Source of the DNA: Prorocentrum cordatum
Taxonomy: Eukaryota > Sar > Dinophyceae > Prorocentrales > Prorocentraceae
Direction: 5' to 3'
Length of the DNA: 35,000 nucleotides
Assembly (NCBI GenBank): GCA_963575745.1
Contig: CAUYUJ010013914.1
Location: 120,001-155,000, forward strand
Part shown: positions 18,426 to 28,719 of the stretch, piece after piece
Numbering within the stretch: the stretch's first letter is position 1
Layout: each line of letters begins with the position of its first letter
Program-made: the position numbers and the translations under genes
Notes under the pieces: model-generated
Databases searched by the model: none
Told to the model about the DNA's origin: nothing
What the model saw: only the letters and a program-made list of their open reading frames with translations

Positions 18426-20126
18426 TCTCAAAACGCATCCGTCTTGCCTCAGTTTCCTCCAGTTGGCCCAAGATGGCGTCCAAGACTGCCAAGATGGCCC
18501 AGGATGGTCTCCAAGACGTCTCCAAGACGCCCCAAGATGGCCTCCAAGACGGCTAAGATGGCCCCAAGTTGCCTCCAAGACGGCCCAAGATGTACCCAAG
18601 ACGGCCTCAGATGCCTCAGGATGGCCTCAACATTGCCTAAGACGGCCCAAGAGGCCTTCAATACGGCCCACAGGCCTTCAAGAGGTCCTCCAGGAAGGCC
18701 CGAAGAGGCCAAACTCATTGATTCCCCTTCGGTTTTTGAAGGATTTGGGATTTGCTTCGTCTCGGCATTCCGACGGCTCAAGACGGCCCAAGAGGTCCCC
18801 AAGATCGCCCCAAGATCGCTCACGAGGCCTCCAAGAGGGCACCATGACGGCCCCAAGAGGCCCCCAGGATGGCCCCAAGAGGGCCCCAAGAGGCCTCCAA
18901 GATGGCCAAGATGGCCTCCAAGACGGTCAAGATGGCCCAAGATGGCCTCCAAGATGGCCTCCAAGTCCGCCCAAGAGAGGAGGAGATGCCTCCGAGTCCG
19001 CCCAAGAAACCTCCAAGACGGCCCAAGACGGCCCAAGAGGTGCCCAAGAGGCCTCCAAGACAGCCCAGGAGGCTTCCGAGAGGTTCCCCAGGAGGGCCCG
19101 AAGAGGCCAAAATCAATGCTTTTCTTTAGGTTTTTGAAGGGTTTTCGTATTTGCTCCTTTTCGGCTTTCCGACGACCCAGGACGGCCCAAGAGGATCCCA
19201 AGATCGCCCACACAGCGCCCAAGAGGCCTCCAAGATGGTCTCAGGACTGCCAAAGAGGCCCCCAAGACGGCCCCAAGAGGCCCCCAAGACGACCCAAGAG
19301 GCTTCCAAGACGCCCAAGATAGCCTCTAAGACGGTCCTGGAGCACCCCAAGATGGCCCAAAGTTGGCCCAGAGAGGCCCCCCAAACGGCTTCCGACGGCG
19401 TCAGGCGGGCCAAGAGCCCACCAAGATGGCCGAAGTTGGCTCGAAGCTGGCCCAAGACGGCCTAAGAGGCCTCCAAGAGGGCCTCCAGGAAGGCCAACAA
19501 CATGTTTTTTTGTGTCCGAGGTGTTCGTCCGAGGTGTTCGAAGGTTTTTGGTATTTGTTTCTTTCCGGCCAATACGGCCCAAGAGCCCCCAAAGATCGCC
19601 CAACGATCGCCCACGAGCCCTCCAGGATGGCCCCAGAACGGCCCAAGAGGCCCCCAAGACGGCCCAGGAGGCTTTTAAGACGCCCAAGATAGCCTCTAAG
19701 ACGGCCCTAGACCACCCCAAGATGGCCCCAAGTCGGCCCAGAGAGGCCCCCCAAACGGCTTCCGACGGCGTCAGGCGGGCCAGGAGCCCACAAAGATGGC
19801 CGAAGTTGGCTCGAAGCTGGCCCAAGACGGCCTAAGAGGCCTCCAAGAGGGCCTCCAGGAAGGGCCGAAAAGGTCAACATCATTGATTTCCAATGAGTTG
19901 TTGAAGGATTGTGGCATTTTCTTGTTTTACTGCCTTCCGACGGCCCGAGACGGCCCAAGTGCACCCAAAGATCGCCCAAGAGGCCCACGACGGCCCCCAG
20001 AGGCCCCCAAGACGGCCCAAGACCAAGACGCTCAAGATGGCCTCCAAGGCGGCCCAAGAGCCCTCCAAAACGTCCTCCAAGAAGGCCCGAAAGGGTCAAA
20101 ATGGCCTCCAGGCGGCCAAGATGACT

Positions 20127-20400
20127 TTCAAGATGCCCACGTGTTCCCCGAAGGCTCTCCAAACTGATTCGGGGAACACATGGTCCGATAGCTTGGCAGG
20201 CCTCTGGCCACAACGTTCGGCCACATAGGCGTTTCCAAAAAGGCTGGGGGCGGCGGTGATTCGCCGTAGGCGTTGATTCATCACAGGGGTGCCTTGCGTG
20301 CTAGACGATTTGGTTTTGGGTATTGGTTCTTTGCCAAAAGAACTCCCCCTGGGGCTTCGGCCCGTCCAGCCGGGGTGCCTGGAAGGACCTCTTGGACCTC
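20127..20400. repeat. Spacer module, copy lacking one arm of hairpin 2
   Basis: Hairpin 1 at 20141-20179 is intact. After GGCGGCGGTGATTCGCCG the copy jumps to TTGATTCATCACAGGGGTGC, so the CCGCCGCCCC arm is deleted. The TTCTTTGCCAAAAGAACTCC end is present. Confidence 0.85.
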
Positions 20401-21395
20401 AATCCCGCAAAAAATCCCCCAAGACGGCTCAAGATGGCCCTCAAGATGGCCACGTTGGCCCAAGATGGCCTCCAAGATGGTCCACGATGGCCTCCATGTC
20501 CGCCCAAGATGGTCCAAGACGGCCTCCAAGACGGCCTAAGAGAGTCCAAGATACCTCCAAGTTCGCTCAAGAAGCCTCCAAGACTGCCCAAGAGGCCTCC
20601 AAGAGGTCCTCCAGGAGGGCCCGAAGAGGCCCAAATCATTGATTCCCCTTAGGTGTTTGAAGGATTTTGGCATTTGTCTCTTCTCGGCATTCCGACGGCT
20701 CGAGACGGCCCAAGAGGCCGCCAAGATCGCCCCAAGATCGCCCATGAGGCCTCCAAGCGGGCCCCATGACGGCCCAAGAGGCCTCCAAGACGGTCCCAAG
20801 AGGGCCTTAAGAGGCCTCCAAGACGACCACGATAGCCTCCAAGACGGCTAAGATGACCCCAAGAGGCCCCCAAGACGGTCCAAGATACATCCAAGACGGC
20901 CTGAGATAGCCTCCGTATTGCCCAAGGCGGCCCCAGAGGTTCCCAAGAGGCCTCCAAGACGACCCAAGAGGCCTCTAAGAGGTCCTCCAGGAGGGCCCGA
21001 AAAAGACCAAAATCACTGATTTTACTACAGCTGATGAAGGATTGGGGATTTTTTTTTCTCGGCATTCCGACGGCTCCAAGAGGGCCTCAGCAGCGACGGA
21101 GAGACCATACAGGACCCCGAAGTACACGCAATGCCCCTCCAAGACGGACAAGATGGCCTCCAAGACGGTCCCAAGACGCCTCCAACACGGCCAACGTGGC
21201 CGAAGATGCCCTCCAAGATGGCCTCCAAGATGGCCCCAAGAAGCCCCAATTTAGCCCAGAGGTGGCGTCCAAGACAGTCCCAAGATGCCTCCAAGACCGC
21301 GAAGATGGCCCAATAAAACCCTAAAGTAGCCGAAGAGGCTCCCAAGAGGCCTCCTCCTCCCTTCTCCTTCTTCCTCCCTCTCCTCTCCTTCCTCC

Positions 21396-21690
21396 TCCCC
21401 CACCGTGTTCCCCGAACGCTTTCCAAACCGACTCGGGGAACACATGGTCCGATAGCTTGGCAGGCCTCTGGCCACAACGTTTGGCCACATAGGCGTTTCC
21501 AAAAAGGCTGGGGGCGGCGGTGATTCGCCGTAGGCGTCTTAGATCCGCCGCCCCCTGTTGATTCATCACAGGGGTGCCTGGCGTGCTGAACCCTTTCGGT
21601 TTTTGTTCTTTTCCAAAAGAACTCCCCCTGGGGCTCTGACGCGTCCCGCCGGGGTCCCCGGACGATCTTCAAGGAGCTCAATTCCTAAAT
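21396..21690. repeat. Spacer module, full copy
   Basis: Hairpin 1 at 21405-21443, hairpin 2 near 21508-21555, AACTCCCCCTGGGGCTCTGA end present. It is preceded by a short CTCCTTCCTCCTC tract instead of the usual satellite unit. Confidence 0.85.
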
Positions 21691-22879
21691 TTTCCGCTCA
21701 AGATGGCCCAAGATGGCCTCCAAGATGGCCACGTTGGCCCAAGATGGCCTCCAAGATGGTCCAAGATGGCCTCCAAGTCCGCACACGATGGTCCACGACG
21801 GCCTCCAAGATGGCCCAAAAGAGCCCAAGATACCTCCAAGTTCGCCCAAGAAGCCTCCAAGACATCCCAAGACGACCCAAGAGACCTCCAAGAGGTCCTC
21901 AAGGAGGGCCCGAAGAGGCCAAAATCATCGATTTCCCTCAGGGTTGTAAAAGATTTTGGCATTTGCTTCTCTTTAGGCCTTCCGACGGCTCAAGACGGCC
22001 CAAGAGGCTCCTAAGATCGCCCACGAGGCCTCCAAGATGGTCCCATGACGGCCCAAGAGGCCCCCAAGACGGCCCCAAGAGGGCCCCAAGACGGGCCAAG
22101 AGGCCTCCAAAACGCCCACGATGGCCTCCAAGACGGCCCCGAAGCGCCCCAAGAGGGCCCCAATACGGTTCAGAGAGGCCCCCAAGACGGCTCCCGACGG
22201 CGACGTGCCAGGAACCCACCAAGATGGCCGAGGATCTCCAGGAAGGCCCGAAGAGGCCAAAAACACGTATGTTCCTCAGGTTTTTGAAGGGTTTTGACAT
22301 TTGCTTCTTTTCGGCCTTCCGACGGCCCGAGACGGCCAAAGAGCCCCCAAAGATCGCCCAAGAGGCCTCCAAGATGGCTCCAGAACGGCCCAAGAGGCCC
22401 CCAAGACAACCCGAAGAGGCCCCCAAGACGACCCAGGAGGCCTCTCAGACGCCCAAGATGGCCTCCAAGAGGGCCCTGGAGCATTCCAAGAGGGCCCCAA
22501 GTCGGCCCAGAGATGCCCCCCAAACGGCTTCCGACGGCGTCAGCCAGGCCAGGAGCCCACCAAGACGGCCGAAGATGGCCCTAAGATGGCCCAAGACGGC
22601 CCCCAAGAGGGCCTCCAGGAAGGCCCGAAAAGGCCAACATCATTGATTTCCCATGGGTTGTTGAAGGATTGTGGCATTTGCGGTTTCTCTGCCTTCCGAC
22701 GGCCCGAGACGGCCCAAGTGCCTCCAAAGATCGCCCAAGAGGCCCAAGACGGCCTCCAAGACGGCCCAAGAGGCCGCCAAGACGATCAAGATGGCCTCCA
22801 AGACGGCCCAAGAGCCCTCCAAGACGTCAAAAAAACCCGAAAGGCTCAAAATGGCCTCCAGACGGCCAAGATGACCTTC

Positions 22880-22938
22880 AAGATGCCCACGTGTTCCCCG
22901 AAGGCTTTCCACACCGATTCGGGGAACACATGGTCCGA
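22880..22938. repeat. Spacer module, 5' part only, joined to CCTCCT repeat
   Basis: Hairpin 1 at 22891-22929 is intact. The module breaks off after ACATGGTCCGA and pyrimidine-rich sequence follows, which marks an insertion or rearrangement point. Confidence 0.8.
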
Positions 22939-22939
22939 C

Positions 22940-23190
22940 CTCCCATTGTCGTCCTCCCCCTCATCGGCCTCCACCATCGTCCTCCCATTGCCGTCCATCA
23001 TCATCCTCCTCCACCTCCTCCCCCTCCTCCCCCTCCTCGTCCTCCTCCCCCTCCTCCCCCATCCTCCCCCTCCTCGTCCTCCTGTTCCTCCTCCTCCTCC
23101 TCTTTCTCCACATTCTCCTTACATCCTCTCTTCTTCTGCGCCCTCCTCGTCCCCTGTTTACTCCTCCTGCCCCCCCCCTCCTCTCCCAAG
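22940..23190. repeat. CCTCCT pyrimidine-rich tract
   Basis: Plus-strand CTCCTCC repeats with ATCGTCCTCCC variants, between a truncated spacer and the roughly 100-bp tandem repeat. No gene is supported. Confidence 0.85.
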
Positions 23191-23349
23191 ATAACGGCAA
23201 CGCAATCCTTTTTTTCCCACTGTATGCTCCCCGACTTATCTGATCAAGGCAACTCGCCAGGGCAAAGTTGCTGGACGGGCTGGTGTGGATGCGCGGGGCT
23301 TGAAGAGGTCGTTGTTGGCTCAGACGGCATGCAAAAATCCGCCGCCGCG

Positions 23350-23800
23350 CTTGTGCGGCATTGGTTTGTTCAGTGAACCTGGCTTGGGTCGCGGGTGGGC
23401 CGCGGGCTCTCCACCTCCACCTGGAAGGAATGCAAAAGCAGCCCGCCGCAGGCGCCGAAAAAAATGGTTTGTACACTGAACGTGGTTTGGGTCGCGGGTG
23501 GGCCGCGGGTTCTCCACCGGGAACGAATGCAAAAGATTCCCGCCGCAGGCGCCGAAAAATTTGGTTGGTTTGTACCCTGAACGTGGTCGCGGGTGGGCCG
23601 CGGGCTCTCCACCTGAAACGAATGCAAAAGATGCCCGCCAAGGGCGCCCAAAAATGGGGTTTGTACCCTGAACGTGGTTTGGGTCGCGGGTTGGTCGCGA
23701 GTTGGTCGCGGGGTGGGTCGCGGGCTCTCCACCTGGAAGGACTGGAGAAAAAGCCCGCCGCAGGCGCAGAAAATGGTGGTTTGTACCCTGAACGTGGTTT
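23350..23800. repeat. Tandem repeat of about 100 bp, about 4.5 copies
   Basis: Each unit contains GGTTTGTACCCTGAACGTGG, GGTCGCGGGTGGGCCGCGGG, CTCTCCACCTGGAA, a GAATGCAAAAG block and CCCGCCGCAGGCGCCGAAAA. Unit starts are near 23363, 23465, 23565, 23656 and 23776. Confidence 0.85.
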
Positions 23801-24130
23801 GGGTCGAAGGTGGGTCGCGGGTGGGTCGCGGGTGGGTCGCGGGTGGGTCGCGGATGGGTCGCGGTGGGTCGCGGGGTGGGCCGCGGCCGGGTCGCGGGGT
23901 GGGTCGCCGGTGGGTCGCGGGTGGGTCGCGAGTTGGTCGCGGGGTGAGTCGCGGGGGGGTCGCGGGGGGGGTCGCGGGTGGGTCGCGGGTGGGTCGCGGC
24001 TGGGTCGCGGGGTGGGTCGCAAGGGGGTGGGTCGCGGAGTGGGTCGCGGAGTGGGTCGCGGGTGGGTCGCGGGTGGGTCGCGGGGTAGGTCGCGGGGTGG
24101 GTCGCGGGTGGGTCGCGGGGCGGGTTGCGG
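23800..24130. repeat. GGGTCGCGGGT tandem repeat
   Basis: A period of about 10-11 bp (GTGGGTCGCGG). The same motif is part of the preceding 100-bp unit, so this tract probably arose by expansion of that internal segment. Confidence 0.9.
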
Positions 24131-24444
24131 GTGGGACGACGACAACAAACAACAACAACAACAAACAACAAACAACAAACAACAAACAACAAACAACACA
24201 CAACAAACAATAAACAACAAACAACAAACAACAACCAACAACCAACAACCAACAACCAACAAACAACAACCAACAACCAACAAACAACAAACAACAAACA
24301 ACACCCAACAAACAACAACAACAAACAACAAACAACAAGCAACCAACAACAACAACAACAACAACAACAACACCAACAACCAACAACCAACAACCAACAA
24401 CCAACAACCAACAACCAACAACCAACAACCAACAACCAACAACC

Positions 24445-24512
<68 letters not shown>
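24130..24512. repeat. CAA-based tandem repeat (AACAACA, CCAACAA, then pure CAA)
   Basis: Moves from AACAAAC units through CAACAACCAAC units to a pure CAA run of about 65 bp at about 24445-24510. Gln/Asn/Thr runs in translation are artefacts. Confidence 0.95.
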
Positions 24513-24513
<1 letters not shown>

Positions 24514-24584
24514 AATCCGCACCGCGGAATCCCACTTCAGCCACGCACCAAGGGACAGTGAATGACCGTTCGGCCCCCTCGCTC

Positions 24585-25210
24585 TGATAAAGAACTCCCC
24601 CTGTGGCTTCGGCCTAGCCCGCCAGCCACCCGGAAGACGCGCCCGTAATTGGCATGCCCCCTTCAGATGGCCTCAAGACGGACTCCAAGACGGCCAAGAT
24701 CGCCCTCAACGGCCAATATGGCCCCAAGAGGGTCCAGGACGGCCACACCAAGAAGACGGTCCAAGAGTTCCTCTGGGAAGGCCCGCAGAGGCCAAGATCA
24801 TTGATGCTCCTCAGGTTTTGAAAAATCTGGCTTTTGCTTCAAACTGGCCCTCCGACGGCCCTCAAGATTGGCCCAGCATCTCCCAAGAGGTCTCCAACGT
24901 GACCCAAGCACGGCGCAAGAGGCTCCCCAGACGACCCAAGAGGCCTCCGAAACATCCAAGATAGCTGCCACGACGACCCTGAAGCGCCCCAAGAGGGCCC
25001 CAAGACCGCCCAAAGAGGCTCCCAAGATGGCTTCCGACGGCGTCAGCCAGGCCAGGAACGCCGCCGTAAGACGGCCACAATGGCCCCCAAGAAGCCCCCA
25101 AAGGCCCCAAGAAGCCCAAGGAGGCTCCCAAGAAGGCTCAAAGAGGCCCCCGGGAGCTCCCTCGAGGCCCCAAGAATGACCCAAGAAGCTCCAAACAGGT
25201 CTCCTCATCT
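24585..25210. repeat. Outlying satellite block
   Basis: Begins with the spacer tail AAAGAACTCCCCCTGTGGCT, then CCAAGANGGCC units and a header at about 24795 (GATCATTGATGCTCCTCAGG). It is more diverged than the main array. Confidence 0.8.
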
Positions 25211-25255
25211 TTCTCCTCATCCTCCTGTTCCCTCCCTGTCCTCATCCTCTTCCTC

Positions 25256-25400
25256 CCCCACGTGTTCCCCGAAAGGCTTCCACAAAGACTGGGGGAACGC
25301 ATGGTCCGATAGCGTGGTCAAACTCTGCCCAAACGTTTGGCCACACACGTTTATCCCAGAAGGCAGGGGGCGGTCGTGATTCGCCGCAGGCGTCTTCGAT
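25256..25400. repeat. Spacer module, diverged terminal copy
   Basis: Hairpin 1 at 25262-25300 has imperfect arms (GTGTTCCCC...GGGGGAACGC). GCATGGTCCGATAGCGTGG, GGCCACACACG and GGGGGCGGTCGTGATTCGCC follow; hairpin 2 lacks its right arm. It marks the right end of the array. Confidence 0.8.
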
Positions 25401-26355
25401 TGAAGCTGCGATTTGTTTCTGTCCCTGTGCAAACGGCGTGTCCACATAGACCGACCCTTCAACATCGAAGGACTGTATAATGGCGGTCCGCCCACTCATA
25501 GACCTGGAAGCTCGGTCAGTGATCCTTCCCCCTCTCTGTGGCTCTCTCTTTCTCTTGGCTCTGCCGCCAACGTGGCCGCAACGCAATTCGGGGGTCTACT
25601 GACCCGGATCAATCCAGATCTGGGCCAGTCAGGACCCTGCAGGATCCTGCAAGATCCTAACAAGGATCATGCAGAATCCTGCATCCCCAAGCCCAGTTCA
25701 ATGCACCTCTGGCACGGCAGGATCCTGCAAGATCACGCGCTCTCACTGATCCTCGTTTGCATTGATAAGACGAACCTGAGGCGAGGATAGGATCGGGTAC
25801 GGATAAATCGAAAATAATCTCTTAGATCTGGCGGTTATGGAGAATGTATCGGGCGCCGCGGACTTCTCAGAGCGTCCCGGCACGCCCTGAAAGCGTTCTG
25901 GAACGCTCTGGAACGAAGATATATCCTCCTCCTGGCCCCGCCCGAATCGACCCCCGTCCCTTGAGCCCCGTCCCTTGAGCCCCGTGCCATGGTCGGTGGG
26001 GCGCAAACATGGATCAGCGATCCCCGAAGTGCGGCCGGTGCCGCCTTGTTTGGCTGCGGAAATCCTTTTGATCTCCCATGGGAGCGGGACTCGTCGCTAA
26101 GCCACGCCCCCCTGGATCCGTGCCCGTGGCCGCCCGACATCGAGCCGCGAGCCGTGGCCAGTGGATCGGCTCTTCCCGGGGCGCCAGGCGCGCTCCACCC
26201 GCGGCGGCCGCGGAGAAAAAGGTCGCCCTCTGCGCCGCGAGCGCCCCCCTGCGCGCGGCCTCGCGGCTTCTCTCGGCGGCCGACCGCCCACGCGCCGCCC
26301 ACGCGGGCACGACGGTGCGAGACCGTGCTGCGGCGGCGAGCGAGCGTGGGGAAGG
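25401..26355. other. Intergenic, no recognisable gene
   Basis: Contains AGGATCCTGCAAGATC twice (about 25640 and 25716) and CGTCCCTTGAGCCC twice near 25960-25980. The GC-rich part from 26080 is open in several frames but gives only Arg/Ala/Pro-rich translations with no domain. Confidence 0.6.
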
Positions 26356-26359
26356 GAGG

Positions 26360-26502
26360 GGGAGAAGGCCTTCTCGGAAGGCGGCGGGACTTCTCAGAAG
26401 CCCTCACGCCTCCCGGGAAGTGTTGTTCCGTCCTCGGGGGGAAGCTCAGAAAACGTCTCAGAAGGCCGGGGGACTTCCGAAACTGGTGAGAAGGCCTTCT
26501 CC
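26360..26502 (+). mobile_element. MITE-like palindromic element, copy 2
   Basis: Bounded by two copies of the perfect 14-bp palindrome GAGAAGGCCTTCTC (26362-26375 and 26488-26501). The interior matches the reverse complement of 13150-13290. No ORF is present. Confidence 0.5.
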
Positions 26503-26984
26503 TTCTTCCTTCGCCCCCTCGCTTGCCGCCGAAAATTGCAGTCCTCGGAGCTCACATCGGTCCCTGCGGGACCTCGCCCAGCAAGAACAGGAGCGAGCTG
26601 CCCCGAGACGAGACGCAACTGGCAACACGTAGCGTGCCGACACGGACCTCAACACGCAGACTGCAAACGCAGGTTCGGCGCGATAGGTTCGCCAAAGCGC
26701 GGGCCAGCACGCGACGAGCCATCCCACAGCGTGCACCAGCACACCACGGACGTTTTGAGCACGGCACGCGTGGCGTTTCAACGCGGGCGTGCCTGGGCAG
26801 CCAAGGAACAGGAGCTGCAGCTCGCGCTCCTCGCGCGCGTCAGTGCCGCGTGTGCCACGCTCTGCACTGCCGCGGGCCCGCCGAGAGCCCCCGGGAACGC
26901 TCCTGCTACCACCGGGGCCGGTGCGCCTGGCCCTGCGATGGCGGGCCCGGGCAAACACTGCCAGTGAGGGGTAACGACGGGGGC
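26503..26984. other. Intergenic, no recognisable gene
   Basis: GC-rich, without repeats of note. Open frames exist but no conserved motif is visible. Confidence 0.5.
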
Positions 26985-27085
26985 GACCAGCTCAGGGGGG
27001 GACCAGCTCAGGGGGGGACCAGCTCAGGGGGGGACCAGCTCAGGCAAACACTGCCAGTGAGGGGGCGACCAGCTCAGGGGGGGGA
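26985..27085. repeat. 16-bp tandem repeat CAGCTCAGGGGGGGAC
   Basis: Four near-identical units plus one outlying copy. The segment GCAAACACTGCCAGTGAGGG also occurs twice (about 26951 and 27045), flanking the tandem units. Confidence 0.9.
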
Positions 27086-27112
27086 ACACATTGGCTCGTA
27101 AGCAGAAAACAC

Positions 27113-27925
27113 GTGGCACAACCAGACGGGCAGATCGGGCGGGTAGACCCTGCCAGGCGGGTCGGGAAGGAGGGGCGAGGCGGCCAGGTCGAGCAGACGG
27201 GTTGCTCAAGCGTGCGTCCTGCATGAAACGCGGGGAAGTCTCGAGAGGCAGCTCGATTTCCAAATCAATCGCGAGGAAATCCACAGCTAGAACGTCACTC
27301 CTGAATGTCGAGGGCGCGGCGTCTAAGTACATTGCGAGGAAGTCCCACGCGAGAGCGCGATTCCTGAATACATTGTGAGGAAATGTCGGGCGAGAGCGCG
27401 ATTTGGGAATACAGTGTTGGGAAGTATCAGGCGGGAGCCGTTGTTGCTGAAGTTCGGGTGCCAACACGTAGTTTGACCCTCGTGACTTTCCCTAATAAAA
27501 AAGGTGCGAGCCCCGGGGGAAGCACTTCAATTGAAAAAACACGATGGTCACTGGAGGGGGGATCAACAATACTTATTCTTCAGTCGTGAGAGTTCAACGG
27601 TTCCCGCCTTATACTTCCTCACGATGAATTCCCAAATCGCGCTATCGCGCGGGACTTCCTGACAATGTATACAGAAATCGCGCTCTTGCGTGGGACTTTC
27701 TCGCAATGTATTCCGACGCCGCGCCCTCGACACTCAGGAATCGCGCTCTCGCTTTGGCCCGACAAATGATTTATTTGGAAATCGCGCTATCGCTCGAGAC
27801 TTCCTCGCGATCCATGCAGGACGCACGCTTGAGCAACCCGCCTGCTCGACCTGGCCGCCTCGCCCCTCCTTCCCGACCCGCTGGGTAGGGTCTACCCGCC
27901 CGATCTGCCCGTCTGGTTCTGCCAC
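27113..27925. mobile_element. Foldback (long inverted repeat) element
   Basis: The arms are 27113-27443 and 27595-27925, each 331 bp, with a 151-bp unique loop at 27444-27594. The outer ends pair GTGGCACAACCAGACGGGCA with TGCCCGTCTGGTTCTGCCAC; the inner ends pair GCGGGAGCCGTTG with CAACGGTTCCCGC. Within the arms a degenerate unit of about 55 bp recurs (TACATTGCGAGGAAGTCCCA, GAGAGCGCGATTCCTGAA and variants). No ORF and no clear target-site duplication. Fits a foldback or MITE-like element; a local inverted duplication is the alternative. Confidence 0.8.
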
Positions 27926-28187
27926 ATTTCTTATGCTCCTAGCCCCCCTCCTGCAACTCTCTCTCTCTCTCTCTCGTGCTCCACCCTCCTCCCTCCTTCT
28001 TGTCCCTTTCTTCCATTGGTCCTTTTTTCTCCTAGGGGCTGCACGAACTACACGTTGCTGGTAAGAAAGATATGTACCCCCGAGGGGGTAAGATCGAAGA
28101 CGAAGCGGGCGGGTATCGAGGGCTTGGGATGCACGTGTTGAATGGCACACGGGCGGGTAAGAGCGAACAGTCTCAACATGATGAGGG

Positions 28188-28446
28188 CTGGTGTTGCTGC
28201 TGCTGCTGTTGTTGCGGATGTTGTTGTTGCTGGTATTGGTGCCGGTGTTGTTGGTGCTCTTGGTAGTGGTGTGGTTATTGTTGCTGTTGCTGTTGTTGTT
28301 GTGGTTGTTGTTGGGGTATTGTTGTTGCTGCTGCTGTTGCTGCTGCCTTTGATGTTGTGTTCGCGGTTGTTGTTGTTGTTGTTGGTGGTGGTGTTGGTGG
28401 TGGTGGTGGTGGTGGTGGTGGTGGTGGTGGTGGTGGTGTCGTTGAT
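28188..28446. repeat. GTT / TGC / GGT triplet repeat tract
   Basis: Degenerate GTT and GCT triplets on the plus strand, ending in a GGT run (about 28385-28438). Confidence 0.95.
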
Positions 28447-28466
28447 ATAAGTGTTGTTGTTTTGTC

Positions 28467-28562
28467 TCTCTCTCTCTCTCTCTATATATATCCCTTTCCT
28501 TTTCCCTTTCTCTTGCGTTTTTTTTTTTCTCTCTCTCTCTCTCTCTCTCCCTCTCTCTCTCC
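28467..28562. repeat. (CT)n microsatellite
   Basis: Two CT runs separated by TATATATCCC and a T10 stretch. Confidence 0.95.
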
Positions 28563-28719
28563 TCGCACCTTCTGGGGCAGGCCCGCGGTGCCATCCGCGG
28601 CCCTTTCACGGGGCAGGCACCCGCCCGCCATCCCCGCGCCCTGCCCCTGCACGCGAGCCCTGCTCGGCGTGGCCCTCCACTCCCCCGCCGCACGAAGGCA
28701 GCGAGCGAAGAAGACGCTC

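Larger units (their letters stand above)
14515..22880. repeat. Satellite array of CCAAGANGGCC units with higher-order structure
   Basis: The basic unit is CCAAGANGGCC (N = T, C or G), repeating every 10-13 nt with variants such as CCAAGAGGCCCC. Blocks of about 390 nt begin with a more AT-rich header of the form TCATTGATT...GGTTTTTGAAGG followed by TTTGCTTCTTCTCGGCATTC, seen near 15240, 15643, 16015, 16425, 17075, 17475, 17890, 18715, 19113, 19500, 19878, 20633, 21013, 21925, 22262 and 22635. Headers fall into about three types that tend to recur in the same order (for example 17075/17475/17890 and 21925/22262/22635), separated by hairpin-bearing spacer modules. Long open frames in most frames are a by-product. 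No gene is seen. Confidence 0.9.

Noticed and set aside
15240-22700. Regular repeats as a CRISPR array
   Set aside because: Block lengths of about 390 nt, diverged repeats, repetitive rather than unique intervals, no cas genes and eukaryotic context.
14515-22880. AAGATGGC motifs resembling YY1 sites
   Set aside because: The motif is part of the satellite unit and occurs hundreds of times; there is no reason to read it as an animal-type regulatory site in this organism.
23361-24515. 384-codon plus-strand frame ending in poly-Gln
   Set aside because: It is translated entirely from the 100-bp, GGGTCGCG and CAA repeats; the absence of stops follows from repeat content.
22961-24544. Minus-strand frames with long Cys, Val or Leu runs
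   Set aside because: Reverse reading of the CAA tract; no signal beyond the microsatellite.
15793-25300. Spacer hairpins as integron attC sites or bacterial terminators
   Set aside because: No integron integrase motifs, no cassette genes and no U-tract after the stem; the context is eukaryotic satellite.
26078-26967. Overlapping GC-rich frames of up to 268 codons
   Set aside because: Arg/Ala/Pro-rich in all frames and crossing the MITE-like element; the pattern expected of high GC alone.
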